A stretch of 12,912 nucleotides of DNA from Burkholderiales bacterium. Its GTDB lineage: Bacteria > Pseudomonadota > Gammaproteobacteria > Burkholderiales > Casimicrobiaceae. The DNA lies in NCBI GenBank assembly GCA_025354075.1, contig JANXNO010000128.1, positions 1 through 12,912 on the forward strand. Reading direction: 5' to 3'. The position numbers and the translations under genes are program-made. The notes beneath the pieces were generated by a model that saw nothing but the letters and a program-made list of their open reading frames with translations, made no database searches and had not been told where the DNA came from. Positions 5,497-12,729 of the stretch are shown piece after piece (position 1 is the stretch's first letter; every line of letters begins with the position of its first letter).

Positions 5497-5587
5497 CGGC
5501 AGCGCAACGACGAATATCAGTAGACGCGCCATCGTCCCGGGTTCGTGGGCGCGAGCGTCAAGGCTGCGGTACGTCAGCTCGTTACGT
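5491..5587 (+). other. attC site of cassette 3 and end of the array
   Basis: First box CAGTAAC (5491-5497) contains the stop codon. The last box is GTTACGT (5581-5587). GACGCGCC at 5523-5530 pairs with GGCGCG-AGCGTC with a 4-nt bulge. The box differs by one base from the complement of the cassette's start. No further GTT core or cassette gene follows before anmK. Confidence 0.7.
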
Positions 5588-5688
5588 TGCTCGACAAAGA
5601 GCGCCGATTACCTCCAACGCTATAACACGCTTTCCTGGCCGCCACCGCCAGCATCACACACACGACGACCGACCGATACACTCTGCCC

Positions 5689-6786
5689 ATGCTCCTGAAC
5701 GAACGCTATATCGGTCTCATGTCCGGCACGTCGGTGGATGGCGTTGACGCTGTCGTCGCCGACTTCAGTGACGACAAAGTTTGCACCATCGGTCATGTTC
5801 ATGCGCCGTTCGCGCCCGCGTTGCGCGCGCAGTTGCAGGCGTTGATGCAGTCGGGAGCGGATGAGATTGAGCGCGCGGGGGATGCGTCGGTAGCGCTGGC
5901 GTCCGCCTACGCCGACGCGGTGGCGCAATTGCTTGCGAAGACGAATCTTGCGGCGAAGGACATTGCGGCCATTGGCGCGCACGGCCAGACCATTCGCCAT
6001 CGGCCCGAGCGCGGATTCACTACGCAGCTTAACGCACCGGCGCATCTGGCGGAGCTGACCGGCATCGCTGTCGTGGCGGATTTTCGGTCGCGAGACGTGG
6101 CGGCGGGCGGGCAGGGTGCGCCGTTGGTGCCGGCCTTTCATGCGGCGGTGTTTTCGGGTGATGCGCCGCGTGCGGTGGTGAACATTGGTGGGATTGCTAA
6201 CGTGACTTTGTTGCCTGCGAAGGGCTCACCGGATTCGGTGCGAGGGTTTGATACCGGGCCAGGAAATACCTTGCTGGATGCTTGGTGTGAGCGGCACACG
6301 GGCAAGACGTTTGACGCGGGTGGTACTTGGGGAGCGGCGGGTCGCGTTGATGAAAAACTACTAGCCCATCTTTTGGATGATGAATATTTTCGTCAAGCTG
6401 CACCAAAGAGCACGGGCCGCGAGCGGTTCAACGCGGCTTGGCTGGATGCAAAACTGCTGAGCGAAGCGCGCGCCATTGCCCCGCAAGACGTGCAGGCGAC
6501 GCTTGCTGCACTCACTGCACGAACCATTGGCGACGCCATCAAAGGCTCAGGTACGATGGCTTGTTTCGTTTGTGGTGGCGGCGTGTTCAACGCAGCTATT
6601 CTGGGCGGCTTACCCGCCGAGTTGCACGCGCAATCGACCGCAGCGCTCGGTGTCGATCCGATGCAAGTGGAAGCGTTGGCCTTCGCGTGGCTGGCCCGTC
6701 AGTGTTTCGCCAGCGCACCGGGCAATGTGCCTGCGGTGACGGGCGCAAAAGGACCGCGAGTGCTGGGAGCGGTCTATCCGGCTTGA
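5689..6786 (+). CDS. anmK: Anhydro-N-acetylmuramic acid kinase
   Basis: AnmK phosphorylates and opens 1,6-anhydro-MurNAc to MurNAc-6-phosphate in cytoplasmic peptidoglycan recycling. The 365 residues match the usual length of about 369. Visible motifs include the ATP-binding start YIGLMSGTSVDGVDAVV (7-23), GAHGQTIRH (97-104), DFRSRDVAAGGQGAPLVPAF (131-150) and NIGGIANV (165-172). GFDTGPGN with catalytic D188, PKSTGRERFN (239-248) and CGGGVFNAA complete the set. The start follows the family alignment; no clear Shine-Dalgarno is seen. The integron ends about 100 bp upstream, so its promoter must be in that gap (TATAAC at 5621-5626 is a weak candidate) or supplied by the array. It converges with the next gene with 7 bp between stops. 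Confidence 0.97.
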   Translation: MLLNERYIGLMSGTSVDGVDAVVADFSDDKVCTIGHVHAPFAPALRAQLQALMQSGADEIERAGDASVALASAYADAVAQLLAKTNLAAKDIAAIGAHGQTIRHRPERGFTTQLNAPAHLAELTGIAVVADFRSRDVAAGGQGAPLVPAFHAAVFSGDAPRAVVNIGGIANVTLLPAKGSPDSVRGFDTGPGNTLLDAWCERHTGKTFDAGGTWGAAGRVDEKLLAHLLDDEYFRQAAPKSTGRERFNAAWLDAKLLSEARAIAPQDVQATLAALTARTIGDAIKGSGTMACFVCGGGVFNAAILGGLPAELHAQSTAALGVDPMQVEALAFAWLARQCFASAPGNVPAVTGAKGPRVLGAVYPA

Positions 6787-6793
6787 GGCCTGG

Positions 6794-7624
6794 CTACTTG
6801 GCCTTCAACCACGCGTTAAGCGCTCGCAGGCGAATCTCGCCACCCTCGGTAAACCCGGTCACGCCGAGCGACTTCAGAATAATCTCTCCTGCCGGGCTCT
6901 CGTCGTACGACGAGAGCACCTTGGCGATGGCGGTACGATCCGCAGCGGGCAAGCCCAACCCTGCAACTACGGGCATAGCAGGCTGTGGGCGGCCCTCATA
7001 GAGCACTTTAATGCCCTTCGCTGCCAACGTTTCGCGCGCCTTGGCAATGGACGGGATGCAGCCTACCGCTGACAAATTGTTTTCAACCGCATAGACCACT
7101 GCGCTGTATTCAGTGTTAAAGCGACCCGTGTATTGGCGACCGATGAAGTCGCGCAGTTCGGCGGCGCAGACTTGCCCGTACATGCTCTCGGCGCGGGGCA
7201 TGGAGACGGCGCTGCCGCTGAGGGCTTTGAGATTTTCGACCGGCGCGCCTTTGCCAATGAACAGCACGTTGACGTCAGGTCGGCCCGAGGCGATAAAGTT
7301 GTAGCCGAGACCCGTGAGTGCTTTGGCGGCTAGGTCTGCGGCGTTGGTCATGAAAACGTCGCCCTGGTTGTGCTCCATCCAGTCGTAGACACGTTGGCGG
7401 TCGCGGGTGAGGGCGATATCAACCGGGCGGCCGATGGCGGTCTCCAGTGAGCGTTTGAGGGCGTTGTATTTGGAGGTCGGCGGCAGCGGGTCGCCTTCCG
7501 CGCCACTTTCTTCGTGAATCACCAGTTTTAGCGGTGCGGCGTTGATGTCGAAGGACAGCGTGGTCAGCGCGGCGAGCGTGATCACGACGCATGCGTACAA
7601 GATCGTCACTAGAGTTCGTTTCAT
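6794..7624 (-). CDS. PhnD-like periplasmic substrate-binding protein (orphan)
   Basis: This 276-residue protein has an N-terminal signal or anchor segment (residues 1-30, hydrophobic core TILYACVVITLAALTTL). The mature part resembles phosphate/phosphite/phosphonate ABC binding proteins. It shows SKYNALKRSLETAIGRPVDI, GDVFMTNAADLAAKAL, VLFIGKGAPVENLKALSGSA and a late YDESPAGEIILKSLGVTGF. No permease or ATPase lies nearby, so it may serve a remote transporter or act as a sensor. The ligand cannot be deduced. A 262-bp AT-rich gap separates it from erpA and holds a candidate promoter at 7680-7708. Its stop is 7 bp from that of anmK. Confidence 0.75.
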   Translation of the reverse strand: MKRTLVTILYACVVITLAALTTLSFDINAAPLKLVIHEESGAEGDPLPPTSKYNALKRSLETAIGRPVDIALTRDRQRVYDWMEHNQGDVFMTNAADLAAKALTGLGYNFIASGRPDVNVLFIGKGAPVENLKALSGSAVSMPRAESMYGQVCAAELRDFIGRQYTGRFNTEYSAVVYAVENNLSAVGCIPSIAKARETLAAKGIKVLYEGRPQPAMPVVAGLGLPAADRTAIAKVLSSYDESPAGEIILKSLGVTGFTEGGEIRLRALNAWLKAK

Positions 7625-7679
7625 TGGCTAGCCCCGGATTTATTGTTTGGAGACCAACGCCAAGCGTGATCTATGCCTA

Positions 7680-7708
7680 AGCATATTCTGACGGCAAAAA
7701 TTTAACAA
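7680..7708 (-). promoter_or_regulatory. Candidate promoter of the binding-protein gene
   Basis: TTGTTA (7708-7703), 17 bp and TATGCT (7685-7680) on the minus strand give a start near 7673 and a leader of about 50 nt. Both hexamers match at 4 of 6 positions. Confidence 0.4.
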
Positions 7709-7836
7709 CTTTTGATAAGAACGGCTATTTACTTGGGCCTACAGCACGAAATGCTAAAAAGTCAACTTCTAACAAAAAATACCTCCAAGCCCAGTTATTA
7801 AAAGCGTTTACGCAAAAAGCTAATGGTGAACCAGAT

Positions 7837-7866
7837 AAAAAAAACGGCGCCCGAAGGTGCCGTTTT
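7837..7866 (-). terminator. Rho-independent terminator of erpA
   Basis: AAAACGGCGCC (7841-7851), loop CGAA and GGTGCCGTTTT (7856-7866) form an 11-bp stem with one wobble pair. The A8 tract at 7837-7844 becomes a U tract in the minus-strand transcript, 20 nt past the erpA stop. Confidence 0.92.
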
Positions 7867-7886
7867 CTGCGTGCGCTGAACGCTGA

Positions 7887-8237
7887 CTAAGCGCTAAATG
7901 AATTCCCGCAGCCGCAAGTCGAGGTTGCGTTAGGGTTCTTGATGACGAATTGCGCGCCTTCGAGCCCGTCGCTGTAGTCGATTTCAGCGCCTACAAGATA
8001 CTGATAGCTCATAGCGTCGATGAGCAGCGTCACGTCGTTTTTAAGCATCTGCGTGTCGTCTTCGTTGACTTCTTCATCGAACGTGAAGCCGTACTGAAAG
8101 CCCGAGCAACCGCCGCCCGTGACAAACACACGCAGCTTGAGATTCGGGTTTTGCTCGTCGATGATCAGGTCTTTCACCTTGTTCGCCGCAGCGTCGGTGA
8201 AGTTGATCGGGGCAGGCAGTTCGGTCATTGCGTTCAT
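7887..8237 (-). CDS. erpA: Iron-sulfur cluster insertion protein ErpA
   Basis: This 116-residue A-type Fe-S carrier delivers clusters to apo-enzymes, notably of isoprenoid synthesis and respiration. The three conserved cysteines are C44 ([13 protein letters not shown]) and C108/C110 (STCGCGNSF). The mid segment [20 protein letters not shown] is typical of ErpA/IscA. GGAG seven bases before ATG 8237 supports this start over the internal Met4. It has its own promoter (8306-8334) and terminator (7837-7866) and is therefore likely monocistronic. ErpA is favoured over IscA by the genomic context and the length of the N-terminus. Confidence 0.96.
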   Translation of the reverse strand: MNAMTELPAPINFTDAAANKVKDLIIDEQNPNLKLRVFVTGGGCSGFQYGFTFDEEVNEDDTQMLKNDVTLLIDAMSYQYLVGAEIDYSDGLEGAQFVIKNPNATSTCGCGNSFSA

Positions 8238-8305
8238 AAAAATACTCCAGGCGCGAAATTCATCAAGTGAGGCCGATGCGTTAGCGCAGACATCGCATAC
8301 ATGTC

Positions 8306-8334
8306 ATTATCGGGGCGAGCGGCATTCATTTCAA
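8306..8334 (-). promoter_or_regulatory. Predicted sigma70 promoter of erpA
   Basis: TTGAAA (8334-8329), a 17-bp spacer and GATAAT (8311-8306) on the minus strand form a near-consensus promoter. Transcription should start near 8299, giving a leader of about 60 nt. Confidence 0.65.
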
Positions 8335-8404
8335 CCGTTTCCGGTGTAGGGTCAAGGCAAAGGGCGCGACTTGCGCTATGAGTCCTCGGGAGAGGTGCCC
8401 TAAA

Positions 8405-8815
8405 TCAGCTGGCGGTGCCGAGCCGTTTGAGCTCAATCACGTCCACCGATTCCTGTTGCATGTGCAGTAGACGGCCATCGACGACCGCGCCGACCTGCAT
8501 TTCAAGCGTGCGATAGCTCACGTCTCCGGTGATGCGGGCGTTCGGCAGCAGTTCGAGGTATTCAGTGGCATAAATCGGGCCGTTGACCGAGCCGTCCACC
8601 ACCACATGCGACACCCGAATTTCACCATCAACGGTGGCTTTTTCGCTGATCACAAGTGTGGACGGTCCGGCGTTGGACGAATGAATGTGGCCCTTGACCC
8701 GGCCATCCACGCGAAGACCGCCGACGAAGTCGATATCGCCTTCAATGGTGGTCGAAGCGCCGATCAGGCTATCAATCTGCTTTTGCGGTACGTGCTGCTT
8801 TTTGCGTCCGAACAT
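8405..8815 (-). CDS. Bactofilin family cytoskeletal protein
   Basis: This 136-residue bactofilin (DUF583) should polymerise without nucleotide into filaments that organise cell-envelope processes. The basic N-tail (MFGRKKQHVPQKQ) can serve membrane association. The rest is a right-handed beta-helix core with repeating IEGDIDF, LRVDGRVKGHI, ATVDGEIRVSHVVVDGSVNG and ARITGDVSYRTLEMQVGAVVDG units. Length is typical. AGGAG lies about seven bases before ATG 8815. It starts 44 bp after the upstream coiled-coil gene and probably shares its transcript. Such bactofilins often act with peptidoglycan enzymes, but no M23 peptidase gene is seen in this window. Confidence 0.93.
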   Translation of the reverse strand: MFGRKKQHVPQKQIDSLIGASTTIEGDIDFVGGLRVDGRVKGHIHSSNAGPSTLVISEKATVDGEIRVSHVVVDGSVNGPIYATEYLELLPNARITGDVSYRTLEMQVGAVVDGRLLHMQQESVDVIELKRLGTAS

Positions 8816-8859
8816 GTAAGTCTCCTAGGGCCGCCAGGCTCAATTAGAGTTGGGGCGTA

Positions 8860-9624
8860 TTAAAGCTGAATTGATTGTTGCGCTTTGGGGGTGTTGCTTC
8901 CGGCTGGAAGCACCCGCATTTGCAGCGTTTTGAGTTGCGCGTTGGGCGGCACTTTGAAGACGCCTTCGACGCGCTGGTAAGCCTTGAAATCGAGTCCAAG
9001 CGAGGGTAGCAGATCGGGCTGATCTTCCGGCAGATTAATGTTGACGCGCTTGCCGTCTTTGTCCATCACGATCGTTGCGGTCAACGACAACCGCCCCTTG
9101 AACGATGATACTGCGCTACCCTGCACGACCAGCGCCCGGAAGCGATAGGTGCCCACCGTATCGCGCTCGGCTTGCAGGCGCTGTACTGCAAGCCCATTTT
9201 TTGCACCATTGGTATTGCCCATCAGCTTCTCGAAAAAAGCGGCTTCTTCTTTGAGTTGCGTGTTTTCCTGCTGTAGCGTGACAATTTGTTTAGACAGCAC
9301 GTCTTTCGCGCCGAGCGCCATCTGCGAATTGTTAGTCAGCTCTATGGTGTCGCGTTTAAGCTGCGCGTTTTCGGCGCGCACCGTTGCAAGTTCGGCGGTT
9401 AGCCGCTGTTGCTCTTCCTGCACTTTGCCGACATTAAAGCCAGCAAAAATTCGCCCCGCATCGAAGCCGCCGTAAAACAGCCCGGCCAATACCAGCGCCG
9501 CGACGCCGATGATCGTTCCCTTGACCTTCCACGACCAGTGCGTGCGCACCGAGAGCTTCGGCGCGGAGATGCCAAAGCGGCGGCGCAGCTCGGAGACGAT
9601 GCGGTCAGAACGGAGGATGGCCAT
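8860..9624 (-). CDS. DUF6776-like membrane-anchored coiled-coil protein
   Basis: This 254-residue inner-membrane protein has a basic cytoplasmic N-terminus of about 34 residues. A single membrane segment follows (GTIIGVAALVLAGLFYGG, about 36-53). Then comes a coiled coil at about 65-135 (EEQQRLTAELATVRAENAQL, LQQENTQLKEEAAFFEKL) and a beta-rich periplasmic domain (TYRFRALVVQGSAVSSFKG to VEGVFKVPPN). This layout and its place between argC and the bactofilin gene match the DUF6776 proteins of Burkholderiales, from memory. Its function is unknown; a link with the bactofilin and envelope shape is inference. It begins 18 bp after argC, without a strong Shine-Dalgarno. Confidence 0.82.
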   Translation of the reverse strand: MAILRSDRIVSELRRRFGISAPKLSVRTHWSWKVKGTIIGVAALVLAGLFYGGFDAGRIFAGFNVGKVQEEQQRLTAELATVRAENAQLKRDTIELTNNSQMALGAKDVLSKQIVTLQQENTQLKEEAAFFEKLMGNTNGAKNGLAVQRLQAERDTVGTYRFRALVVQGSAVSSFKGRLSLTATIVMDKDGKRVNINLPEDQPDLLPSLGLDFKAYQRVEGVFKVPPNAQLKTLQMRVLPAGSNTPKAQQSIQL

Positions 9625-9642
9625 GCGGCGTTTTGGACGCTA

Positions 9643-10704
9643 TTACGGCGAGAGCGGCAAGGTCAACAACCCTGCCGTTTCCGGCACGCCAAACATCAGG
9701 TTCATGCATTGCACGGCTTGTCCTGCCGCACCTTTGACCAGGTTGTCCTGCACGACGAGCACGACCAGCGTGTCACCATTTTGTGGGCGATGAAGTGCCA
9801 AGCGCAAGGTATTGCTGCCGCGCGTCGAGCGGGTGTCTGGCATCGAGCCGAAGGGCATTACGTCAACGAAGGCTTCGCCGTTGTAAGCATCGACGAAAAG
9901 TGCCTGCAATTGCTCATTGCTGAGCGCCAAACCCTTGGCGTTCAAGCGTGAGTACAGCGTCGAATGCATGCCGCGAATCATCGGCACGAGGTGCGGCGTG
10001 AACAACAAGCGAACTCGGTCAGCGGTCATGGTTTGCAGCCGCGCTTCGGTCTCGGGATGATGACGATGACCGGACACGCCGTACGCCTTGAAATTGTCGC
10101 TCGCCTCGCTGAAAATCAGGTCCATGTCGGCCTTTTTCCCTGCGCCCGACACGCCGGAAGCGCAGGCGGCGATCAGGTTCGAGGCGTCGACGATTCCAGC
10201 CTTCAACAGCGGGTGAAAGCCCAACTGCATCGTGGTGGGATAGCAACCAGGATTGCCGATGATGCGCGCCTTTTTGATCGCGTCGCGATTGAGTTCAACC
10301 AGTCCGTACGCGGCTTCAGCAGCCAGCTCAGGGCACGAGTGCGGCATCTTGTACCACTGCTCGAAGACCGCCAAATCCTTGAAACGAAAGTCAGCCGCGA
10401 GGTCAATAATTTTCACGCCAGCCGCAACCATTTTCGACGCATCAGCCATCGCCACGCCGTGCGGCGTCGCGTAGAACACCACGTCGCAGTGCGTCAAATC
10501 AGCCGTCGCCGTATCGCTAAAAACCAGATCGCAACGACCACGCAAACTCGGGAACATCGCGTCAAGTCGCGTGCCTGCTTCCTTGCGCGACGTGATCATG
10601 GTCACCTTCGCGTGCGGGTGAAGGGTGAGCATGCGTAGCAGCTCAACACCGGTGTATCCGGTGCCGCCGACGATGCCCACTTTGATTTGTTTGTCTGCGT
10701 TCAC
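9643..10704 (-). CDS. argC: N-acetyl-gamma-glutamyl-phosphate reductase
   Basis: ArgC performs the third step of arginine synthesis, the NADPH-dependent reduction of N-acetylglutamyl-phosphate to the semialdehyde. Motifs are the Rossmann loop [40 protein letters not shown], catalytic Cys in [16 protein letters not shown] and GHRHHPE. The frame opens with TTG at 10713, but GGGAG is only one base from it. The GTG at 10704 is ten bases from that Shine-Dalgarno and gives a 353-residue protein, so I prefer GTG. It appears to lead an operon with the DUF6776 and bactofilin genes. No strong promoter was found between it and rpsI. Confidence 0.95.
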   Translation of the reverse strand: MNADKQIKVGIVGGTGYTGVELLRMLTLHPHAKVTMITSRKEAGTRLDAMFPSLRGRCDLVFSDTATADLTHCDVVFYATPHGVAMADASKMVAAGVKIIDLAADFRFKDLAVFEQWYKMPHSCPELAAEAAYGLVELNRDAIKKARIIGNPGCYPTTMQLGFHPLLKAGIVDASNLIAACASGVSGAGKKADMDLIFSEASDNFKAYGVSGHRHHPETEARLQTMTADRVRLLFTPHLVPMIRGMHSTLYSRLNAKGLALSNEQLQALFVDAYNGEAFVDVMPFGSMPDTRSTRGSNTLRLALHRPQNGDTLVVLVVQDNLVKGAAGQAVQCMNLMFGVPETAGLLTLPLSP

Positions 10705-10778
10705 GGTCGTCAATCTCCCACTTTTTGTCCGCTTTTCTGTCTCTCGGTAGCAACAAAAAATCGAATTCTATAAAGCAC

Positions 10779-10849
10779 AAAGGCCACGGGGGTTGCCCGT
10801 AGCCTTTGCTCGAATCGCTTGCGCGATTTTCGCGCTCCCCGTTTGGGGA
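10779..10849 (-). terminator. Three tandem hairpins after rpsI, including the likely operon terminator
   Basis: In order of minus-strand transcription these are TCCCC-aaac-GGGGA (10849-10836), AATCGC-gcaa-GCGATT (10828-10813) and AAAGGC-t-ACGGG-loop-CCCGT-g-GCCTTT (10807-10779). The last is the strongest. It is followed by UUUGUGCUUU and, after about 20 nt, a six-U run. Its left arm reads as the terminator of rplM-rpsI. Confidence 0.7.
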
Positions 10850-10857
10850 ATGCTCGC

Positions 10858-11250
10858 TTAGCGTTTCGAGAATTGCTTACGACGGCGTGCCTTGCGCAGA
10901 CCGACTTTTTTACGTTCAACTTCACGCGCATCACGCGTCACTAAACCAGCTTTTTTAAGTTCTGGTTTGTAGCTGATGTCGTATTCCATCAGCGCACGGG
11001 TGATACCGTGGCGCACTGCACCGGCTTGACCTGATTCGCCGCCGCCCTGCACGCTTACCATGATGTCGAGATTATCGAGATTGTTGGTGATGACGAGCGG
11101 TTGACGCACGATCATGCGGCCCGTTTCACGCGCGAAAAACACATCAACTGGCTTGCCATTGACGACAATCGCGCCCGTGCCAGCCTTGATGAATACACGA
11201 GCTACAGCGCTTTTGCGACGACCCGTACCGTAGTGGAAATTACCGATCAT
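10858..11250 (-). CDS. rpsI: 30S ribosomal protein S9
   Basis: This 130-residue S9 is the standard length. Hallmarks are [14 protein letters not shown] (9-22), the [21 protein letters not shown] block, [24 protein letters not shown] in two pieces, and the conserved C-terminal SKR, which reaches the ribosomal P site. AAGGA precedes ATG 11250 by about ten bases. It follows rplM by 30 bp in the universal rplM-rpsI operon and is followed by three hairpins. Confidence 0.99.
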   Translation of the reverse strand: MIGNFHYGTGRRKSAVARVFIKAGTGAIVVNGKPVDVFFARETGRMIVRQPLVITNNLDNLDIMVSVQGGGESGQAGAVRHGITRALMEYDISYKPELKKAGLVTRDAREVERKKVGLRKARRRKQFSKR

Positions 11251-11280
11251 TTTGATGATTCCTTAGGTGCTTCGGGGCGA

Positions 11281-11709
11281 TTAAAGCGTGACCGCTTTGG
11301 GTTGTTGGGCAGCGTGCGGATGCGCGTCGCCGACATAGCACTTGAGCTTCTTGAGCATGGCGTAACCGAGCGGGCCTTTTGGCAGCATGCCTTTGACCGC
11401 GTGTTTCAGCACACGGTCGGGGTATTTGTCTTGCAGCTTTTCAAAATTGGTGGACGACACGCCGCCGGGATAACCGGAGTGGCTGTAATACGTTTTTTGA
11501 AAAGCTTTTTTGCCGGTGACGCGGAGTTTTTCCACGTTGGTAACGATGACGAAGTCACCGGTGTCCATGTGCGGCGTGAAGATCGCTTTATGTTTACCGC
11601 GCAGGCGGATTGCGATTTGACTGGCGAGGCGACCGAGGATTTTGTCGGTGCCGTCGACCAGAAGCCAGTCCGGCTTGATGTCGGATGGTTTGGCGGAAAA
11701 GGTTTTCAT
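11281..11709 (-). CDS. rplM: 50S ribosomal protein L13
   Basis: This 142-residue L13 matches the family length. Recognisable blocks include [40 protein letters not shown], the [13 protein letters not shown] block, and [20 protein letters not shown]. It is first in the rplM-rpsI operon. A TATACT on the minus strand at 11858-11853, with a poor -35, is the best promoter candidate. It would give a leader of about 135 nt. In E. coli L13 represses its own operon through such a leader, but no equivalent structure was identified here. Confidence 0.99.
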   Translation of the reverse strand: MKTFSAKPSDIKPDWLLVDGTDKILGRLASQIAIRLRGKHKAIFTPHMDTGDFVIVTNVEKLRVTGKKAFQKTYYSHSGYPGGVSSTNFEKLQDKYPDRVLKHAVKGMLPKGPLGYAMLKKLKCYVGDAHPHAAQQPKAVTL

Positions 11710-11917
11710 TGCTTTAGACTCGTTTGGTGTTTTGCGAAGGGCGGTGAGTCGTGGCAGCGGGCTGCTATGGCTCTGTCGTCCAGGGCGTTATGAGTTTTTC
11801 TAACGGCGATTTTCCTGGCGAAAAAGCTTGGGAAAACATTAGCTAGCCAATAAGTATAGCGGTAAAGTGCTGATTTGACTAAGAAAATGCGCGGCGGCTA
11901 GTCAAAGCTGTAGGCAT

Positions 11918-11950
11918 AAAAGAAAACGGCAAACCCGAAGGCTTGCCGTT
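11918..11950 (-). terminator. Intrinsic terminator of the small RNA
   Basis: AACGGCAA (11925-11932) and TTGCCGTT (11943-11950) form a perfect 8-bp stem. In the minus-strand transcript it is followed by UUUUCUUUU (11926-11918). The plus-strand side has no T tract, so it serves the minus strand. Confidence 0.88.
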
Positions 11951-12021
11951 AATGATGTCTTACCAAAGGAGGAGGAAGGAAAAGACATCAGTCGCCCGCT
12001 AAGGAGGAGGAAGCAGGCAAT
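11918..12021 (-). ncRNA. Small RNA with two anti-Shine-Dalgarno stem-loops
   Basis: A complete sRNA gene is visible on the minus strand. A sigma70 promoter lies at 12056-12028. Hairpin 1 (12018-11994) has stem GCC-GC over a 13-nt loop, and hairpin 2 (11990-11953) has a 9-bp stem over a 20-nt loop. An intrinsic terminator follows at 11950-11918. Both loops present the same 13-mer CUUCCUCCUCCUU (minus strand of 12001-12013 and 11966-11978), which is complementary to AAGGAGG ribosome-binding sites. Predicted length is about 104 nt. From memory, betaproteobacteria encode sRNAs with exposed anti-SD loops that inhibit growth, and Neisseria has sibling sRNAs of similar design. Family membership here is inferred. 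There is no ORF in it. Confidence 0.82.
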
Positions 12022-12027
12022 GTAAGA

Positions 12028-12056
12028 ATTTAAGCATGCTGCACCGCACAAGTCAA
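12028..12056 (-). promoter_or_regulatory. Sigma70 promoter of the small RNA
   Basis: TTGACT (12056-12051), exactly 17 bp and TTAAAT (12033-12028) on the minus strand predict a start at about 12023-12021, just before hairpin 1. Confidence 0.75.
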
Positions 12057-12131
12057 CGGCTTTTTGTAAGACGTGACGGTATTTTGCGTAGGCGAGTTAC
12101 TCTACTTAATCATCAACCCGAAAAAGCGCAC

Positions 12132-12548
12132 ATGAAATCAACAATCAAGTGGATAGATAACGTTCAATTTGTGGCAGAAGCCGGGTCAGGGCATGCGCTT
12201 GTTATAGACGGAGCGCCGGAGCACGGTGGCCGGAATACTGGATTCCGACCGATGGAGTTAGTGCTTGCTGGCGCTGCAAGCTGCACTGCATTTGATGTGG
12301 TGTTGATGCTCAACAAATCGCGGCAGAAATTCACCAGCTTGCATGTTGATGCTGATGCTGAACGCGCTGAGGTTGACCCAAAAGTGTTCACCACGATCAA
12401 ATTGACCTTCAAAATCGCCGGAAAAGGACTCGATCCGGCGGCTGTTGAACGCGCCGTAAAGTTGTCAAAAGAGAAATATTGCTCCGCAACAGCGATGCTC
12501 GGAATGACAGCGAAAATCACTACGGAAATAGTGATTTCGGAGGTTTGA
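12132..12548 (+). CDS. OsmC/Ohr family protein (YhfA-like)
   Basis: This 138-residue protein belongs to the OsmC family of thiol-dependent hydroperoxide-detoxifying or related proteins. The two redox-type cysteines are C51 in GAASCTAFDVVLML and C117 in EKYCSATAML. The RPMELVLAGAA segment at 39-49 is the family signature. Overall it is closest to the shorter YhfA branch, whose substrate is unclear, rather than to Ohr. The frame is open from 12036. I chose ATG 12132 because MKSTIKW matches family starts and the upstream part overlaps the sRNA promoter region. It is divergent from the sRNA and rplM, and no strong promoter was identified. Confidence 0.9.
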   Translation: MKSTIKWIDNVQFVAEAGSGHALVIDGAPEHGGRNTGFRPMELVLAGAASCTAFDVVLMLNKSRQKFTSLHVDADAERAEVDPKVFTTIKLTFKIAGKGLDPAAVERAVKLSKEKYCSATAMLGMTAKITTEIVISEV

Positions 12549-12610
12549 TTTGGCGCGCAAATCGAGTACAGCTTTGGTCTGAAAAGACCACCTCAATTGG
12601 GCTAACGCGA

Positions 12611-12642
12611 TGAATCGGGGATTATCGATAAATAGCGATTCA
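12611..12642. promoter_or_regulatory. 32-bp symmetric dyad, operator-like
   Basis: Outer arms TGAATCG (12611-12617) and CGATTCA (12636-12642) flank the perfect palindrome TTATCGATAA (12622-12631). There are exactly four bases on each side, so all three share one axis. Such symmetry suits a dimeric DNA-binding protein. No regulator is identified. Confidence 0.35.
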
Positions 12643-12674
12643 GCCTGTTAGGGCTGAGGAAATAACGCATTTAC

Positions 12675-12717
12675 AAAAAAGCTGTTATGTATTTGCCGTC
12701 ACTAATTAGACAAATAC
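12675..12717 (-). terminator. Possible terminator of the right-end gene
   Basis: GTATTTG (12689-12695) pairs with CAAATAC (12711-12717) around 15 nt, 13 bp after the stop at 12730. A U6 run follows eight nt later. The stem is AT-rich and the U run is displaced, so this is a weak call. Confidence 0.35.
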
Positions 12718-12729
12718 GCGGGCTCAGGA

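Larger units (their letters stand above)
2802..5587. mobile_element. Chromosomal integron: intI, attI and three gene cassettes
   Basis: The layout is canonical. The integrase reads leftwards, attI lies about 110 bp from its start, and three cassettes read rightwards. Cassette 1 (3970-4566) carries a VOC protein, cassette 2 (4567-5153) BrnT/BrnA, and cassette 3 (5154-5581) an orphan repeat protein. Each cassette begins with a GTT core site. Each ends with an attC whose first box is complementary to the core site at its own start: GTTAGGC/GCCTAAC, GTTAGAA/TTCTAAC, and GTTACGG/CAGTAAC (one mismatch). The attC lengths (72, 63 and 97 bp) and sequences differ, suggesting cassettes from different sources. 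The array separates tyrS from anmK. Confidence 0.9.
12549..12729. other. Intergenic region with several dyads
   Basis: No gene is seen here. It contains the perfect hairpin TGGTCT-gaaa-AGACCA (12575-12590), which lacks a T tract and is 27 bp after the OsmC stop. It also contains the symmetric dyad at 12611-12642, TCAGCC/GGCTGA (12640-12657), and GTATTTG/CAAATAC (12689-12717). Confidence 0.5.

Noticed and set aside
5620..6141. 173-codon minus-strand ORF opposite anmK
   Set aside because: The protein is Arg-rich and of low quality, arising from the complement of a well-supported gene.
9964..10638. 224-codon plus-strand ORF opposite argC
   Set aside because: It is antisense to argC, with His/Arg-rich composition and no motif.
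11101..11793. 230-codon plus-strand ORF opposite rplM and rpsI
   Set aside because: It is a shadow of two ribosomal protein genes.
12001..12013. AAGGAGGAGG as ribosome-binding site for a plus-strand gene
   Set aside because: No start codon at proper spacing opens a credible plus-strand frame. The same 13-mer recurs at 11966 within a stem-loop, which fits the minus-strand sRNA.
12575..12590. Perfect hairpin TGGTCT-gaaa-AGACCA as terminator of the OsmC gene
   Set aside because: The stem is good but no T tract follows on either strand, so it is only noted as a dyad.
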